Origin: Bacteroidales bacterium
GTDB taxonomy: Bacteria > Bacteroidota > Bacteroidia > Bacteroidales > UBA10428
Direction: 5' to 3'
Assembly (NCBI GenBank): GCA_016926235.1
Contig: JAFGOZ010000699.1
Location: forward strand, 124,001-188,000
Length of the DNA stretch: 64,000 bases
Shown here: one piece after another, positions 8,374 through 18,542 of the stretch
Position numbering within the stretch: position 1 is the first letter of the stretch
Layout of the letters: each line of letters starts with the position of its first letter
Notes under the pieces: model-generated
What the model saw: the letters and a program-made list of their open reading frames with translations, nothing else
Databases searched by the model: none
What the model was told of the DNA's origin: nothing
Program-made: the position numbers and the translations under genes

Positions 8374-9156
8374 TTAAGTAAAAAACTCTTTTATATTCTC
8401 CTCCTCAGCTGTCTTAAAATCATCATAATCCCCTTCAAGCAATACCTTCCCGTCCTTCAAAAAATACATCCTGTTAGCTGTTATTTTAGCACATTTTATA
8501 TCATGTGTTATTATAAGTGACGAGGTCCTGTATTTTTCCTGCACCTTAATAATTAAATTACTTATTCCTTTAGCAATTACCGGATCTAAACCGGTTGTAG
8601 GCTCATCATACAAAATAATCTCAGGCTTCAGAATAAGTGTTCTTGCAAGGCCAATTCTTTTTTTCATTCCTCCTGATAATTCCGAGGGCATTTTATCCTT
8701 TGCCTCCAACAGCCCAACACTTTCCAAAACATCATCTATCAGAAATTCAATCTCATCGTGATCGTGCGTTACCTTATTTTGAATTAGCGGAAATGCAAGA
8801 TTCTCCCTCACTGTCATTGAGTCGTATAATGCGCCACTTTGAAACAGGAACCCGATCTTCTTTCGTATTTCATTTAATTCCTGTTCTTTCATATTAATAA
8901 TATCCTTACCAAAAACGTAAATTTCTCCTGCATCAGGCATCATCAAGCCTATAATGCATTTAATAAGAACCGATTTCCCCTGGCCGGATTTTCCCAGAAC
9001 TACAATGTTCTCGCCGCGATATAATTCAAGGTTTACATCCTCCAGTATTTCCTTGCCATCAAATGATTTCTGCAGATGACGAATCTCCACAACTTTTTCC
9101 TGCTGGTCTATTCCATCCAGAATCTTTTGTTTCGATATATTTTGTGTTTCGGGCAT
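8374..9156 (-). CDS. mlaF: MlaF-like ABC transporter ATPase
   Basis: 260 residues with a complete ABC ATPase: Walker A GKSGQGKSVL, Q-loop FQSGALYDS, signature LSGGMKKRIGLAR, Walker B IILYDEPTTGLDP and the switch His in IITHD. SGALYDSMTV and the preceding FGKDI are typical of the Mla/YrbF class that powers phospholipid transport between membranes. It forms a system with the MlaE permease upstream and the MCE protein downstream. A 192-base gap separates it from mlaE, longer than elsewhere in the operon. Confidence 0.93.
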   Translation of the reverse strand: MPETQNISKQKILDGIDQQEKVVEIRHLQKSFDGKEILEDVNLELYRGENIVVLGKSGQGKSVLIKCIIGLMMPDAGEIYVFGKDIINMKEQELNEIRKKIGFLFQSGALYDSMTVRENLAFPLIQNKVTHDHDEIEFLIDDVLESVGLLEAKDKMPSELSGGMKKRIGLARTLILKPEIILYDEPTTGLDPVIAKGISNLIIKVQEKYRTSSLIITHDIKCAKITANRMYFLKDGKVLLEGDYDDFKTAEEENIKEFFT

Positions 9157-9348
9157 ATTATGTTAATTATCTGCAATTTACATTATATTTTTGTATGTTC
9201 CATTTTTAACCCTCAAAATTCTTTATCCTGCCTCCATCTTCTGACTTCCGTCTATTTTATCCACCAATGTATGAACAAAAGCGGACAGGTATCTCAATCT
9301 TTCAGTAACAATGTTTTAAATTCATCTTCTGTATTTAAAATTTAAAGA

Positions 9349-10140
9349 TTATACACCTGTTATTATATCCGTTATTTGAACCGCAACCAAATCTATAACA
9401 AACACCCATACAGATGCCGATACTACAGCTGCATTAGCGGCTTTACCAACTTCTTCTGTCCCATACCTTGCACTATATCCTTTATAACATCCTATAAGTC
9501 CGATGGCAAATCCGAAAAAGAAGGTTTTAATAAATGCAGGCATAACATCAATAAAGTATAACCAGTCGAAGGCCTGCGCCAAAAACAATGAAAAAGTCAA
9601 ATTTCCATGAATATTGGCCCCTGCATAAGATCCGTAAAGCGCAATTGCATCGGCATATATCACGAGAAGGGGAACCATAAGTGTGGTAGCCAGAACACGG
9701 GTTGCTACTAAATATTTCATTGGATTGATCCCTGAGACTTCCATAGCATCTATTTGTTCTGTAACACGCATCGAACCAAGTTCGGCACCCATACTTGATC
9801 CTATTTTCCCCGCACAAATCAAAGCTGTAATAACAGGCCCTATCTCTCTCACCAGTGACACAGCTACCATCCCTGGCAGCCACACTTCGGCGCCAAATTC
9901 TACTAAAACAGGCCGGGTTTGCATTGTTATCACCAACCCCAGAATAAATCCGGTAAGGCTAATAAGTGGCAATGATTGATAACCTATTTTATAACATTGC
10001 CTTAATAATTCCTGGTGCTCAAAGGGAGGGCGCATCAGTTCACGCAACAATCGGCCTGTAAATCTCGTAATCTCAGCTGTTTCAATAAAGAAATTCCTGG
10101 CTTTTTCAAGAAGCTTTGGATTAAATCCACCATCATTCAT
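9349..10140 (-). CDS. mlaE: MlaE-like ABC permease
   Basis: 263 residues, five or six hydrophobic segments, with the MlaE signature: GQLGSELGTMRV-like AELGSMRVTEQIDAMEV followed by GINPMKYLVATRVLA. It forms the inner-membrane channel of the lipid transporter with MlaF. The start overlaps the end of the universal stress gene by four bases (ATGA), indicating coupling. The short N-terminal helix (residues 8-30) is amphipathic and typical of the family. Confidence 0.92.
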   Translation of the reverse strand: MNDGGFNPKLLEKARNFFIETAEITRFTGRLLRELMRPPFEHQELLRQCYKIGYQSLPLISLTGFILGLVITMQTRPVLVEFGAEVWLPGMVAVSLVREIGPVITALICAGKIGSSMGAELGSMRVTEQIDAMEVSGINPMKYLVATRVLATTLMVPLLVIYADAIALYGSYAGANIHGNLTFSLFLAQAFDWLYFIDVMPAFIKTFFFGFAIGLIGCYKGYSARYGTEEVGKAANAAVVSASVWVFVIDLVAVQITDIITGV

Positions 10141-11024
10141 TGTTCTAACCTCCTGTATTTTTTATTCATCAAATTTTGCGTTAACTTTTCTTCTATCTGA
10201 TAAAGTAAAACCGGGAGACTGGTTTCAAAAACAAATTTTCTGATCTGTTTTCTTGGCATACTTTCTCCCAAAAACTTTCTTTCTCTTTTATTCAACACTA
10301 CTAAATCAAATCCGCTTTCTTTTATATATTTATTAATTCTTGACGGAGATATTTTTTTACCCATAACATCAAATAGTATATCCTGATTATCTGATATCTG
10401 TTTCCTCAATTGTTCAATATCTTCCTTTGTTTTTGAAATGTTTAAAACCTGCAGAGAAGCTCCAAAATATTCTTTCCAGTGATACAAATTTTTTATTGCC
10501 TTAAAATCCCAGTCACCCGAATCTGTTATAAAAAGTATGTTTTTAATACATCTGAATTTATAATCAGGCGGTATGACCCAAATTAGGCAAGGTGCTTCGT
10601 TAATCATTATGCATTCTGCATTTTGCACTAAACGATCGAGAAATCCATATTTCTTTTTCCCGTGAATTACCAAAAGGCTGATATCTGCATTTTCTATGCA
10701 TTCCAGAACCTGACTTGCATACCAGCCCGAACTTGTTATATAGTCGATTTGAAATTCCTTTCCATACCTCTTCTTTATCGAGTTAATATAATTATGGCAT
10801 CTTTGACCTACATTTTCATATACCTCAGCATAATCATTCAGATCACAAGGCAAATCATTTAACTCAAAATGGAAATAGGGAGCGGTAAACTTTGATATAT
10901 CAAGACAAAAAAATAACTCTACACCTAAACGCATAGAATACGCCAATTCAACCGCATAATCAATCAATGGAAACGATTGATCAGCAAAATCCGTGGGAAT
11001 TAGTAATTTGCTCATAAGACCCAA
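10137..11024 (-). CDS. Universal stress protein, two-domain (UspA-like)
   Basis: 295 residues containing two tandem Usp folds: residues 1-140 start KLLIPTDFADQSFPLIDYAVELA and end with the HGKKKYGFLDR...CLIWVI strand; the second half repeats NILFITDSGDWDF and ends VVLNKRE...LPVLLYQI. The nucleotide-binding G-x2-G-x9-G[ST] motif is not intact in either half, so ATP binding is doubtful. Usp proteins modulate stress resistance by partner binding. It is the first gene of the mla operon, overlapping mlaE by four bases, which is an unusual partner. The first three residues may not be used, as a second Met is at position 4. Confidence 0.82.
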   Translation of the reverse strand: MGLMSKLLIPTDFADQSFPLIDYAVELAYSMRLGVELFFCLDISKFTAPYFHFELNDLPCDLNDYAEVYENVGQRCHNYINSIKKRYGKEFQIDYITSSGWYASQVLECIENADISLLVIHGKKKYGFLDRLVQNAECIMINEAPCLIWVIPPDYKFRCIKNILFITDSGDWDFKAIKNLYHWKEYFGASLQVLNISKTKEDIEQLRKQISDNQDILFDVMGKKISPSRINKYIKESGFDLVVLNKRERKFLGESMPRKQIRKFVFETSLPVLLYQIEEKLTQNLMNKKYRRLEQ

Positions 11025-11500
11025 CCTTTAGTTAAGTATTACCCCTCATTTCCTGCATCTCCAGGGACTTAAATTAACGAATTATTCAAAAAAAAACAAT
11101 TTATTACCCTATTATTAATGCAACGGATGTTTAAATATTTATGGTTTCAAAGAGAATTTATCATGGTTTTATTCATTTTGGAATGATGGATTATTTGATA
11201 ATTGGAATGAATGACACAGTATTCCGTTTTTGTAGCAATATTTCCAATTTGAAAGTAAATCCTGATAGGATGAAATTAAATAATCTGATGAAATATTCTT
11301 GCAAACCACATTAATACCAATAAATCCATTCATCCATTTTGTTTTCAAATATAAGATATAGATTTACAGGTATTTAAAATTTATCCCCGGAATGAATCCA
11401 ATGAGTAACTCTGATTATTGATAAATCCCCTTTAAATTAACCAGATTATTTATAAATTGTGGCATAAAATTTAAACTCTGAAAATTTAACTTAAATACAC
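11025..11500. other. 476-base divergent intergenic region
   Basis: It separates the usp-mla operon (minus) from the DUF3352-like gene (plus). I see no gene or RNA. GGAATGA occurs three times (11180, 11204, 11389). No convincing TAnnTTTG box was found for either flanking gene, although both promoters must lie here. Confidence 0.5.
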
Positions 11501-13510
11501 ATGAAAAAGTTTATTCGCTGGCTGTTCTTACTAGCAATACTCGGAGGTGGAGGGTATCTTGCCTATATATTCTTATTAAAACCTTCGGGAAATTACCAGT
11601 CTATATATCTTGTCCCAAAAGATGCCGTCTTTATAATAGAAACCACCGATCCCATTAATGCCTGGGATGAAATTGTACATAGTGATGCCTGGGTCCATCT
11701 GCAAACCAACGAATTTTTAGCTGAGCTGAATGAAGATTTAGAATCGGTAGACACCATGATCAATTCAAAACAGGGATTGTTTAAATTATTGGGATCGCGA
11801 AGTGTTTTACTTTCACTTCATGAATATGCACCAAAAAAATATGATTTTTTATTTGTTGTTGATCTGAAACGCGCATCCCGCTTATCATCACTAACAGATT
11901 ACCTTGGATCTCTTCTCGGTGATGGCTATACTGTTACCAAACGCACATATAACAGTAATGAAATTATAGAGATACTCGATATCGAATATCAGGACTTATA
12001 TTATTTATCTATTATCCAGGATCAGGCAGTAATTTCGTTTAATCATAAGCTTATTGAAAAGTCGATTGATGAATATGAAGACCCTGTTATAGGACGAGAT
12101 TTTAATTACCTAGATGTTTCCAAGCGCATAGCCAGTAAAAACCTTTTCAGGGTATATGTAAATTATAATTACCTGGACGACTACGTAAATAGTTCCCTTT
12201 CTCAACCTGACCCTATGCTTGATATGCTATCCAAAACGCTCTGCTTCACAGGGTTGTCTTTTGATATTGAAAAAAGCGGAATCATAGGATTGCAGGGATA
12301 TACAAACTTGAATGACACCGTCAAATCATATATCAGGGCACTTCATAGTTCGGGTCAGGGAAGAATTGAAATCGGTGAGATACTGCCGAAACGTATAGCC
12401 ATGTTTGCCGATCTTGGATTCGAAAGTTTTTCTTCTTTTTATGATAATTTCGAGAACGCGCTAAAATCTGATGCTGCAGCTTACGATTCCTATACTTCCG
12501 GAATTAAAAAGGTAGAAAAAAAGCTAAAAATAAGTATTAAAGAAAATTTTGTAGATTGGGTTGATGATGAGATTGCAGTGGTTCAAACCCAGCCATCAGG
12601 CCTGGGAAAAAACAATGAAATGGCCATTATACTAAAAGCAAAAGATGCTGAAGAAGCTGAAAAAAACCTGGATTTTATAAATGAGCAAATAAAAAAGAAC
12701 GCACCCATTAAATTCAAAGAAGTAGATTATAAAGGATACCCTATCAAATATCTATCCCTGACCGGATTTTTTAAGCTCATTCTTGGAAAACTGTTTGCAA
12801 AACTTGAAAAACCTTACTATACACAAATCGACCGCTATGTAATATTCAGTAATCATCCGCAAACCATAAAAAATATCATTGACGATTACCTGAAAGGTGA
12901 AACCCTTAATACATCCATTGATTATTATCGCTTTCTGAATAATTTCAATAAAAATTCCAACATTTTTGTGTATATACAAACGCCCATCGTTTTTGAGAAC
13001 CTGAAACAATGGACTGGCCCCGAAACATATAATAAGTTAAAAGCGAATCAGGATTACATTAATTGTTTCCCCCAAATAGGATTTCAAATGGAAAGCAAGG
13101 ATAATTTGTTCGAAACCAGTATTATAGCAAGATTCGACACAGGCTTTGTTATTCCTGAAAAAGTAATTGTTCCAGTTGAAGAAGATCTTATCCTTGAAGA
13201 TGACACCTCATCGATTGATTATGAATTAATTGAAGAAGTTGAAATCCCCGAAGTATCAGAGATTATAGTAGATGACCTCTCTGCATCCAAGCACAAGGAA
13301 TACTTTGAAGACGGCTCTTTAAAACTGGAAGTTGGATTAAAAAATGGGCTCCTGCATGGTGTTTTCAGAGAGTATTATGAAAATGGCAATCTGAAAATAA
13401 AAGGGAGGTTTAAAGAAAACCTTAAAACCAGTACATGGAAATATTACAATGAAAATGGCGATCAAGTTGCCGAAAAGGAATTTGATGAAGATGAAGAGAT
13501 CTCAGAATAA
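11501..13510 (+). CDS. Membrane-anchored DUF3352-like protein with C-terminal YwqK/MORN-type repeats
   Basis: 669 residues: a short cytoplasmic tail, one N-terminal membrane helix (about 5-27), then a long extracytoplasmic region. The 40-545 part resembles the DUF3352/LolA-type 'self-monitoring' proteins: VPKDAVFIIETTDP, LSLHEYAPKKYDFLFVVDLK, and a second half AVVQTQPSG...NEMAIILKAKD. The last 70 residues hold two to three YwqK-type repeats (KEYFEDGSLKLEVGLKNG, then REYYENGNLKIKGRFKEN, then WKYYNENG). These repeats are related to MORN_2 and appear in many Bacteroidota exported proteins. A strong terminator follows. Biological role unknown. Confidence 0.75.
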   Translation: MKKFIRWLFLLAILGGGGYLAYIFLLKPSGNYQSIYLVPKDAVFIIETTDPINAWDEIVHSDAWVHLQTNEFLAELNEDLESVDTMINSKQGLFKLLGSRSVLLSLHEYAPKKYDFLFVVDLKRASRLSSLTDYLGSLLGDGYTVTKRTYNSNEIIEILDIEYQDLYYLSIIQDQAVISFNHKLIEKSIDEYEDPVIGRDFNYLDVSKRIASKNLFRVYVNYNYLDDYVNSSLSQPDPMLDMLSKTLCFTGLSFDIEKSGIIGLQGYTNLNDTVKSYIRALHSSGQGRIEIGEILPKRIAMFADLGFESFSSFYDNFENALKSDAAAYDSYTSGIKKVEKKLKISIKENFVDWVDDEIAVVQTQPSGLGKNNEMAIILKAKDAEEAEKNLDFINEQIKKNAPIKFKEVDYKGYPIKYLSLTGFFKLILGKLFAKLEKPYYTQIDRYVIFSNHPQTIKNIIDDYLKGETLNTSIDYYRFLNNFNKNSNIFVYIQTPIVFENLKQWTGPETYNKLKANQDYINCFPQIGFQMESKDNLFETSIIARFDTGFVIPEKVIVPVEEDLILEDDTSSIDYELIEEVEIPEVSEIIVDDLSASKHKEYFEDGSLKLEVGLKNGLLHGVFREYYENGNLKIKGRFKENLKTSTWKYYNENGDQVAEKEFDEDEEISE

Positions 13511-13512
13511 AA

Positions 13513-13540
13513 AAAATGCCAGGCTTAAACCTGGCATTTT
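13513..13540. terminator. Strong hairpin terminator
   Basis: AAAATGCCAGG pairs perfectly with CCTGGCATTTT across CTTAAA (11-bp stem, 6-base loop). T and A tracts on both sides make it work for the convergent lipoprotein gene as well. Confidence 0.92.
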
Positions 13541-13559
13541 TCATAATATAGAAGAATAA

Positions 13560-14105
13560 TTATTTCCACTTTTTATACTGGTCCAAAAGACTTATTGTTG
13601 TCTCATCAGGTTCGGTAACAACAGTAGCAACATTCAGCTTCTTTTCCTTATTGCCCCAAAATACAACAGGCATTACATCGCCACCATATTCTCCATTTGA
13701 CGATTCAAAGGTTTCCATTCCCAAACCTGAACTTAAATAGTACATAAGAGGAGCTTTTTTATTATGCAGATAAAGACCAACATCCTTAAGACTTTCAAAA
13801 TCCATGGTTACCTCGCCGCAAAGCTGTCCGTTTTCTTCAAAAAGCCTCTTTTTAATGTTTTTTGCCTCCGGATAACTTTTTTCAATCTCATCCCCTTCTA
13901 TATAACTAGTTATCAGTTCGTTAAAGTCAGTTTCGGATACGTCTTGTTCTTCATCCATTATTGACATTATATTAATATATTTTATGGTCAATTTACCTGA
14001 TTCTTTACCTGTTAATTCAAATGCATATTGTTTCTTCTCCACCGTAAGGCAACTACTCAATAGGCCTGCAATAAGGGCTAAAAATATCCAATTTCTAAAT
14101 TTCAT
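13560..14105 (-). CDS. Lipoprotein of unknown function
   Basis: 181 residues. The signal ends at a canonical lipobox LLSSC (Cys19), so it is lipid-anchored. The body is a mix of strands and short helices, with KLTIKYINIMSIMDEEQD, an acidic helix TDFNELITSYIEGDEIEK and SSNGEYGGDVMPVVFWG. I do not recognise the family. Convergent with the DUF3352-like gene, sharing its bidirectional terminator, and divergent from a response regulator. Confidence 0.75.
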   Translation of the reverse strand: MKFRNWIFLALIAGLLSSCLTVEKKQYAFELTGKESGKLTIKYINIMSIMDEEQDVSETDFNELITSYIEGDEIEKSYPEAKNIKKRLFEENGQLCGEVTMDFESLKDVGLYLHNKKAPLMYYLSSGLGMETFESSNGEYGGDVMPVVFWGNKEKKLNVATVVTEPDETTISLLDQYKKWK

Positions 14106-14130
14106 AATATATTGTTTTTAGTTATAAATA

Positions 14131-14138
14131 CAAAACTA
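14131..14138 (-). promoter_or_regulatory. -7 promoter element for the lipoprotein gene
   Basis: The minus strand reads TAGTTTTG, matching TAnnTTTG, 25 bases before the start codon at 14105. Confidence 0.4.
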
Positions 14139-14335
14139 AAGTTAATTATGTGTTATTGTATATACATAATTTAATATTTGACAAATGAACAAAAATATTC
14201 TATAACATACTTAAAAAAAGATATAAAAGTATAAATAAGAACTTTAACATCCAACTTTAAATCCCTTAAACATCAACTAATATCAACCTTTTAGCATTTT
14301 TTGCGTATAACTATATAGAAGTAATACGAAAGAAG

Positions 14336-14710
14336 ATGGATTTGAAGAATAAGACCATATTAGTTGTCGAAGATATTGAGATTAATTTTCGTCTGATACA
14401 AGCGATTTTCAGCCGTACAAATGTTAATCTGTTAAAAGCAGGAGATGGTGATGAAGCGATAGATGCCTTTAGAACAAACAAAGATATCGATTTGGTGTTA
14501 ATGGATATAAAACTTCCCGGTATGAACGGGTATGAAGTAACCAGGCAGCTAAAAAGTATACGAAAAGAAGTACCCATTATTGCACAAACTGCCTATTCAA
14601 TGGATGGCGACCTTGAGAAAGCTCTTCAGGCAGGTTGTGACGAATATGTATCTAAGCCCATTAATAAAAGTGAGCTTATGGACAAAGTTTTCAGGCTTAT
14701 TGGAAATTAA
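14336..14710 (+). CDS. Stand-alone response-regulator receiver domain
   Basis: 124 residues, receiver fold only, no output domain. The acidic pair is VVEDIE near residue 11, the phosphoacceptor Asp is in LVLMDIKLPGMNGYEV, the switch Thr is in IIAQTAYS and the conserved Lys in YVSKPIN, so it can be phosphorylated. Sequence is typical of receivers cut from hybrid histidine kinases. No kinase lies within the window. A convergent GH16-like gene follows after a strong 18-bp inverted repeat. Confidence 0.92.
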   Translation: MDLKNKTILVVEDIEINFRLIQAIFSRTNVNLLKAGDGDEAIDAFRTNKDIDLVLMDIKLPGMNGYEVTRQLKSIRKEVPIIAQTAYSMDGDLEKALQAGCDEYVSKPINKSELMDKVFRLIGN

Positions 14711-14753
14711 TGTGATAAAGGAATGACATCCAATATAATTAATTTTAATAGCC

Positions 14754-14769
14754 CCTGCCTTTAGGTAGG
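14754..14769. repeat. TTTA-loop hairpin
   Basis: CCTGCC and GGTAGG pair (one G-T) across TTTA. The loop is the complement of the TAAA loop in the hairpins at 1.58 and 55.1 kb. Confidence 0.35.
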
Positions 14770-14793
14770 AGAGAAAGGATGAAATATAAAACT

Positions 14794-14846
14794 GAAATAC
14801 TCAATATTTTGTTATTTAAATTGAAATGCAAAATATTGAGTATTTC
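14794..14846. repeat. Long perfect inverted repeat (18-bp arms)
   Basis: The 18 bases at 14794-14811 are the exact reverse complement of 14829-14846, with a 17-base AT-rich spacer. The arm starts GAAATACTC. It lies between convergent genes and would form a very stable hairpin in RNA from either strand; a bidirectional terminator or an RNA-end protector is likely. It lacks a T-tract directly after the stem. Confidence 0.8.
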
Positions 14847-14934
14847 TCTATTGTGGAAATTTATTTTGCCCCCTGGTTAAAATCTGGGGCTGTTTGGAAT
14901 CAATTAAATAATAGCTATTTATCTGCCTTATTTT

Positions 14935-16398
14935 TTATGCTTCGACAGCTTTATAAACTCTTACCCAATCAATATCCATTGAAGCAGGCAATAAACTGTC
15001 ATCTATTTTATTTTGTATTATTGAACAAAAGTTAACATACATAGCCTCATTAGGTACACCCTGGGTTTGTGTATGTATCACCATGTCATTAATCTTCCAG
15101 ATAAGAGAATTTTCTGTCCATTCAAGGGTGTATATAAAGAAATCTTTAGTAAGCTTGCCCGCACCAACTTTGGTAATGGCCTTATGTATATTATCTGGTC
15201 CTGAACCATTTGTCCAGAAATTTCCAAGGTTTATCTTGCCTTTATTGGATTTAAACACATCAATATGAGGCACTTTCAGATCTGATATCATCCAGAATGC
15301 ATGCATAATAGCTTTAGGCTGGCCAATTCGAACCTTAGCTTTGAAAATACCATATTTTTGCTTGAAACTCTTAGCTGTATTTATAAGTCCGGAAGTATAA
15401 TTAAACTCTTTTCGCATAAAACCAAATTCTGGAGTCCATAAGTTCCCTTCAATATTTTCTCTTCTTGTAACAATACGCAATATACTGTTATTAATCTCCA
15501 GGTTTTTATCAGTAAAATACTGCTGATTGCCTTCAAGTACATAAGAGTCCTTCAAAAGCTTATCACCATAATAATACCGTGTCATCCATTTCTTTTCATC
15601 CAGCTTCGAACTATCAAAATCGTCCTCAAAGCTTTTCTCCCAGCTCTCTAATTCTTTAAATTTATCTGAACCTTTGAGTTTTGTATACCATACTATCTTA
15701 TCAGACTTCTTAAGCTGAAGATATTCCTGTTCTGCCTTATATTCATCAGACAGTGCATATTTCTTTTCTGGCTTAAGGGCCATATAGTCTTTCACTTTCT
15801 TAAATTCCTCCGTGTTTATAAAGGCTTCCAGTTCAAAATATTTATCAAGTTCCTCAGATCCTTCCAATTCTTCATACACTTTACATTTAGGATTTGCTTT
15901 AAACTTTATATAGGCTTTAATCTTACTATCTTTTTTTAGGGCAATCAATCTTTGTTTCTTTTGATATTCTTCAGTTAGCTTAAATTCTTTAGGATTGGAA
16001 GTGCTTTCAGCCTGTCTGAAATCCGCTGAATTAACGAACTCTTCCAATTCAGTAATCTCTGCCAGCTCACCGGATTCTTTAACGTTCAGATAATTTTGAA
16101 GTTGTGAAGATTTCTTAATCTTGAAATAATCTTTAAATTTCTGGGAGTTTTTCATCTTCAGATACTCTTGTTCCTTTGCATACTCCTCAGTATCTTTATA
16201 TTGCTGACCCTTAATTGTTTTTACTACGTCTGCAAACTCAGGGGACTTCACCAGCTTTTCCAATTCCTCAAAATGTTCCAGTTCATCGGATGATGAAAAC
16301 TCAACAAAGTCATGGTGTTCCTTAATTAAAGCAGCTTCAGTTGCTTCAATTTTTTCTGTTTTTGGATATAACCCAAGTAGTACTTTTATACTTGCCAT
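14935..16398 (-). CDS. Repeat protein with a catalytically degenerate GH16-like domain
   Basis: 487 residues with no signal peptide, so probably cytoplasmic. Residues 39-254 consist of three 72-residue super-repeats whose F-x-E-L-E-x-F-hydrophobic blocks start at 39, 111 and 183. Within them, 12-residue units of the form [YF]-x-x-[LI]-K-x-S-x-x-[LI]-x-x follow each other (YLKMKNSQKFKD, YFKIKKSSQLQN, YLNVKESGELAE). Residues 257-484 form a GH16 beta-jellyroll (EDDFDSSKLDEKKW; AFWMIS; SMDIDWVRVYK). The GH16 catalytic motif E-I-D-x-x-E is replaced by HIDVFK (378-383), so both catalytic glutamates are lost and only the central Asp remains. It may bind glycans or another ligand rather than cleave them. 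Function unknown. Confidence 0.75.
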   Translation of the reverse strand: MASIKVLLGLYPKTEKIEATEAALIKEHHDFVEFSSSDELEHFEELEKLVKSPEFADVVKTIKGQQYKDTEEYAKEQEYLKMKNSQKFKDYFKIKKSSQLQNYLNVKESGELAEITELEEFVNSADFRQAESTSNPKEFKLTEEYQKKQRLIALKKDSKIKAYIKFKANPKCKVYEELEGSEELDKYFELEAFINTEEFKKVKDYMALKPEKKYALSDEYKAEQEYLQLKKSDKIVWYTKLKGSDKFKELESWEKSFEDDFDSSKLDEKKWMTRYYYGDKLLKDSYVLEGNQQYFTDKNLEINNSILRIVTRRENIEGNLWTPEFGFMRKEFNYTSGLINTAKSFKQKYGIFKAKVRIGQPKAIMHAFWMISDLKVPHIDVFKSNKGKINLGNFWTNGSGPDNIHKAITKVGAGKLTKDFFIYTLEWTENSLIWKINDMVIHTQTQGVPNEAMYVNFCSIIQNKIDDSLLPASMDIDWVRVYKAVEA

Positions 16399-18274
<1,876 letters not shown>

Positions 18275-18284
18275 AAACACCTGA

Positions 18285-18536
18285 ATGAAAGATATTTTTT
18301 TGGAAATAATAACTCCTGACCGTAAAATTTACAGTGGTGAAATCCGGTTCCTGCATGTGCCGGGAACCAAAGGCCCTTTCGCAGTGCTAAGAAACCACGC
18401 CCCAATTATTTCTACGTTGGATGCCGGAAGGATACGTCTTATTGACATGAAGAAAGTTGAAGTTACTTTTCAGATTGAAGGTGGAATAATTGAAGTTATG
18501 AATAATAAAATAATTATATTAGCTGAAACAATTTAG
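18285..18536 (+). CDS. atpC: F1F0 ATP synthase subunit epsilon (short form)
   Basis: 83 residues forming the N-terminal beta-sandwich of epsilon: LEIITPDRKIYSGEIRFLHVPG, then GPFAVLRNHAPIISTLDAG. The C-terminal two-helix domain that inhibits the enzyme in E. coli and Bacillus is absent; the frame stops after the IIILAETI strand. Short epsilon subunits are usual in Bacteroidota, so this is probably normal and means that epsilon-based inhibition is not available. Operon with atpD. Confidence 0.95.
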   Translation: MKDIFLEIITPDRKIYSGEIRFLHVPGTKGPFAVLRNHAPIISTLDAGRIRLIDMKKVEVTFQIEGGIIEVMNNKIIILAETI

Positions 18537-18542
18537 CTAATC

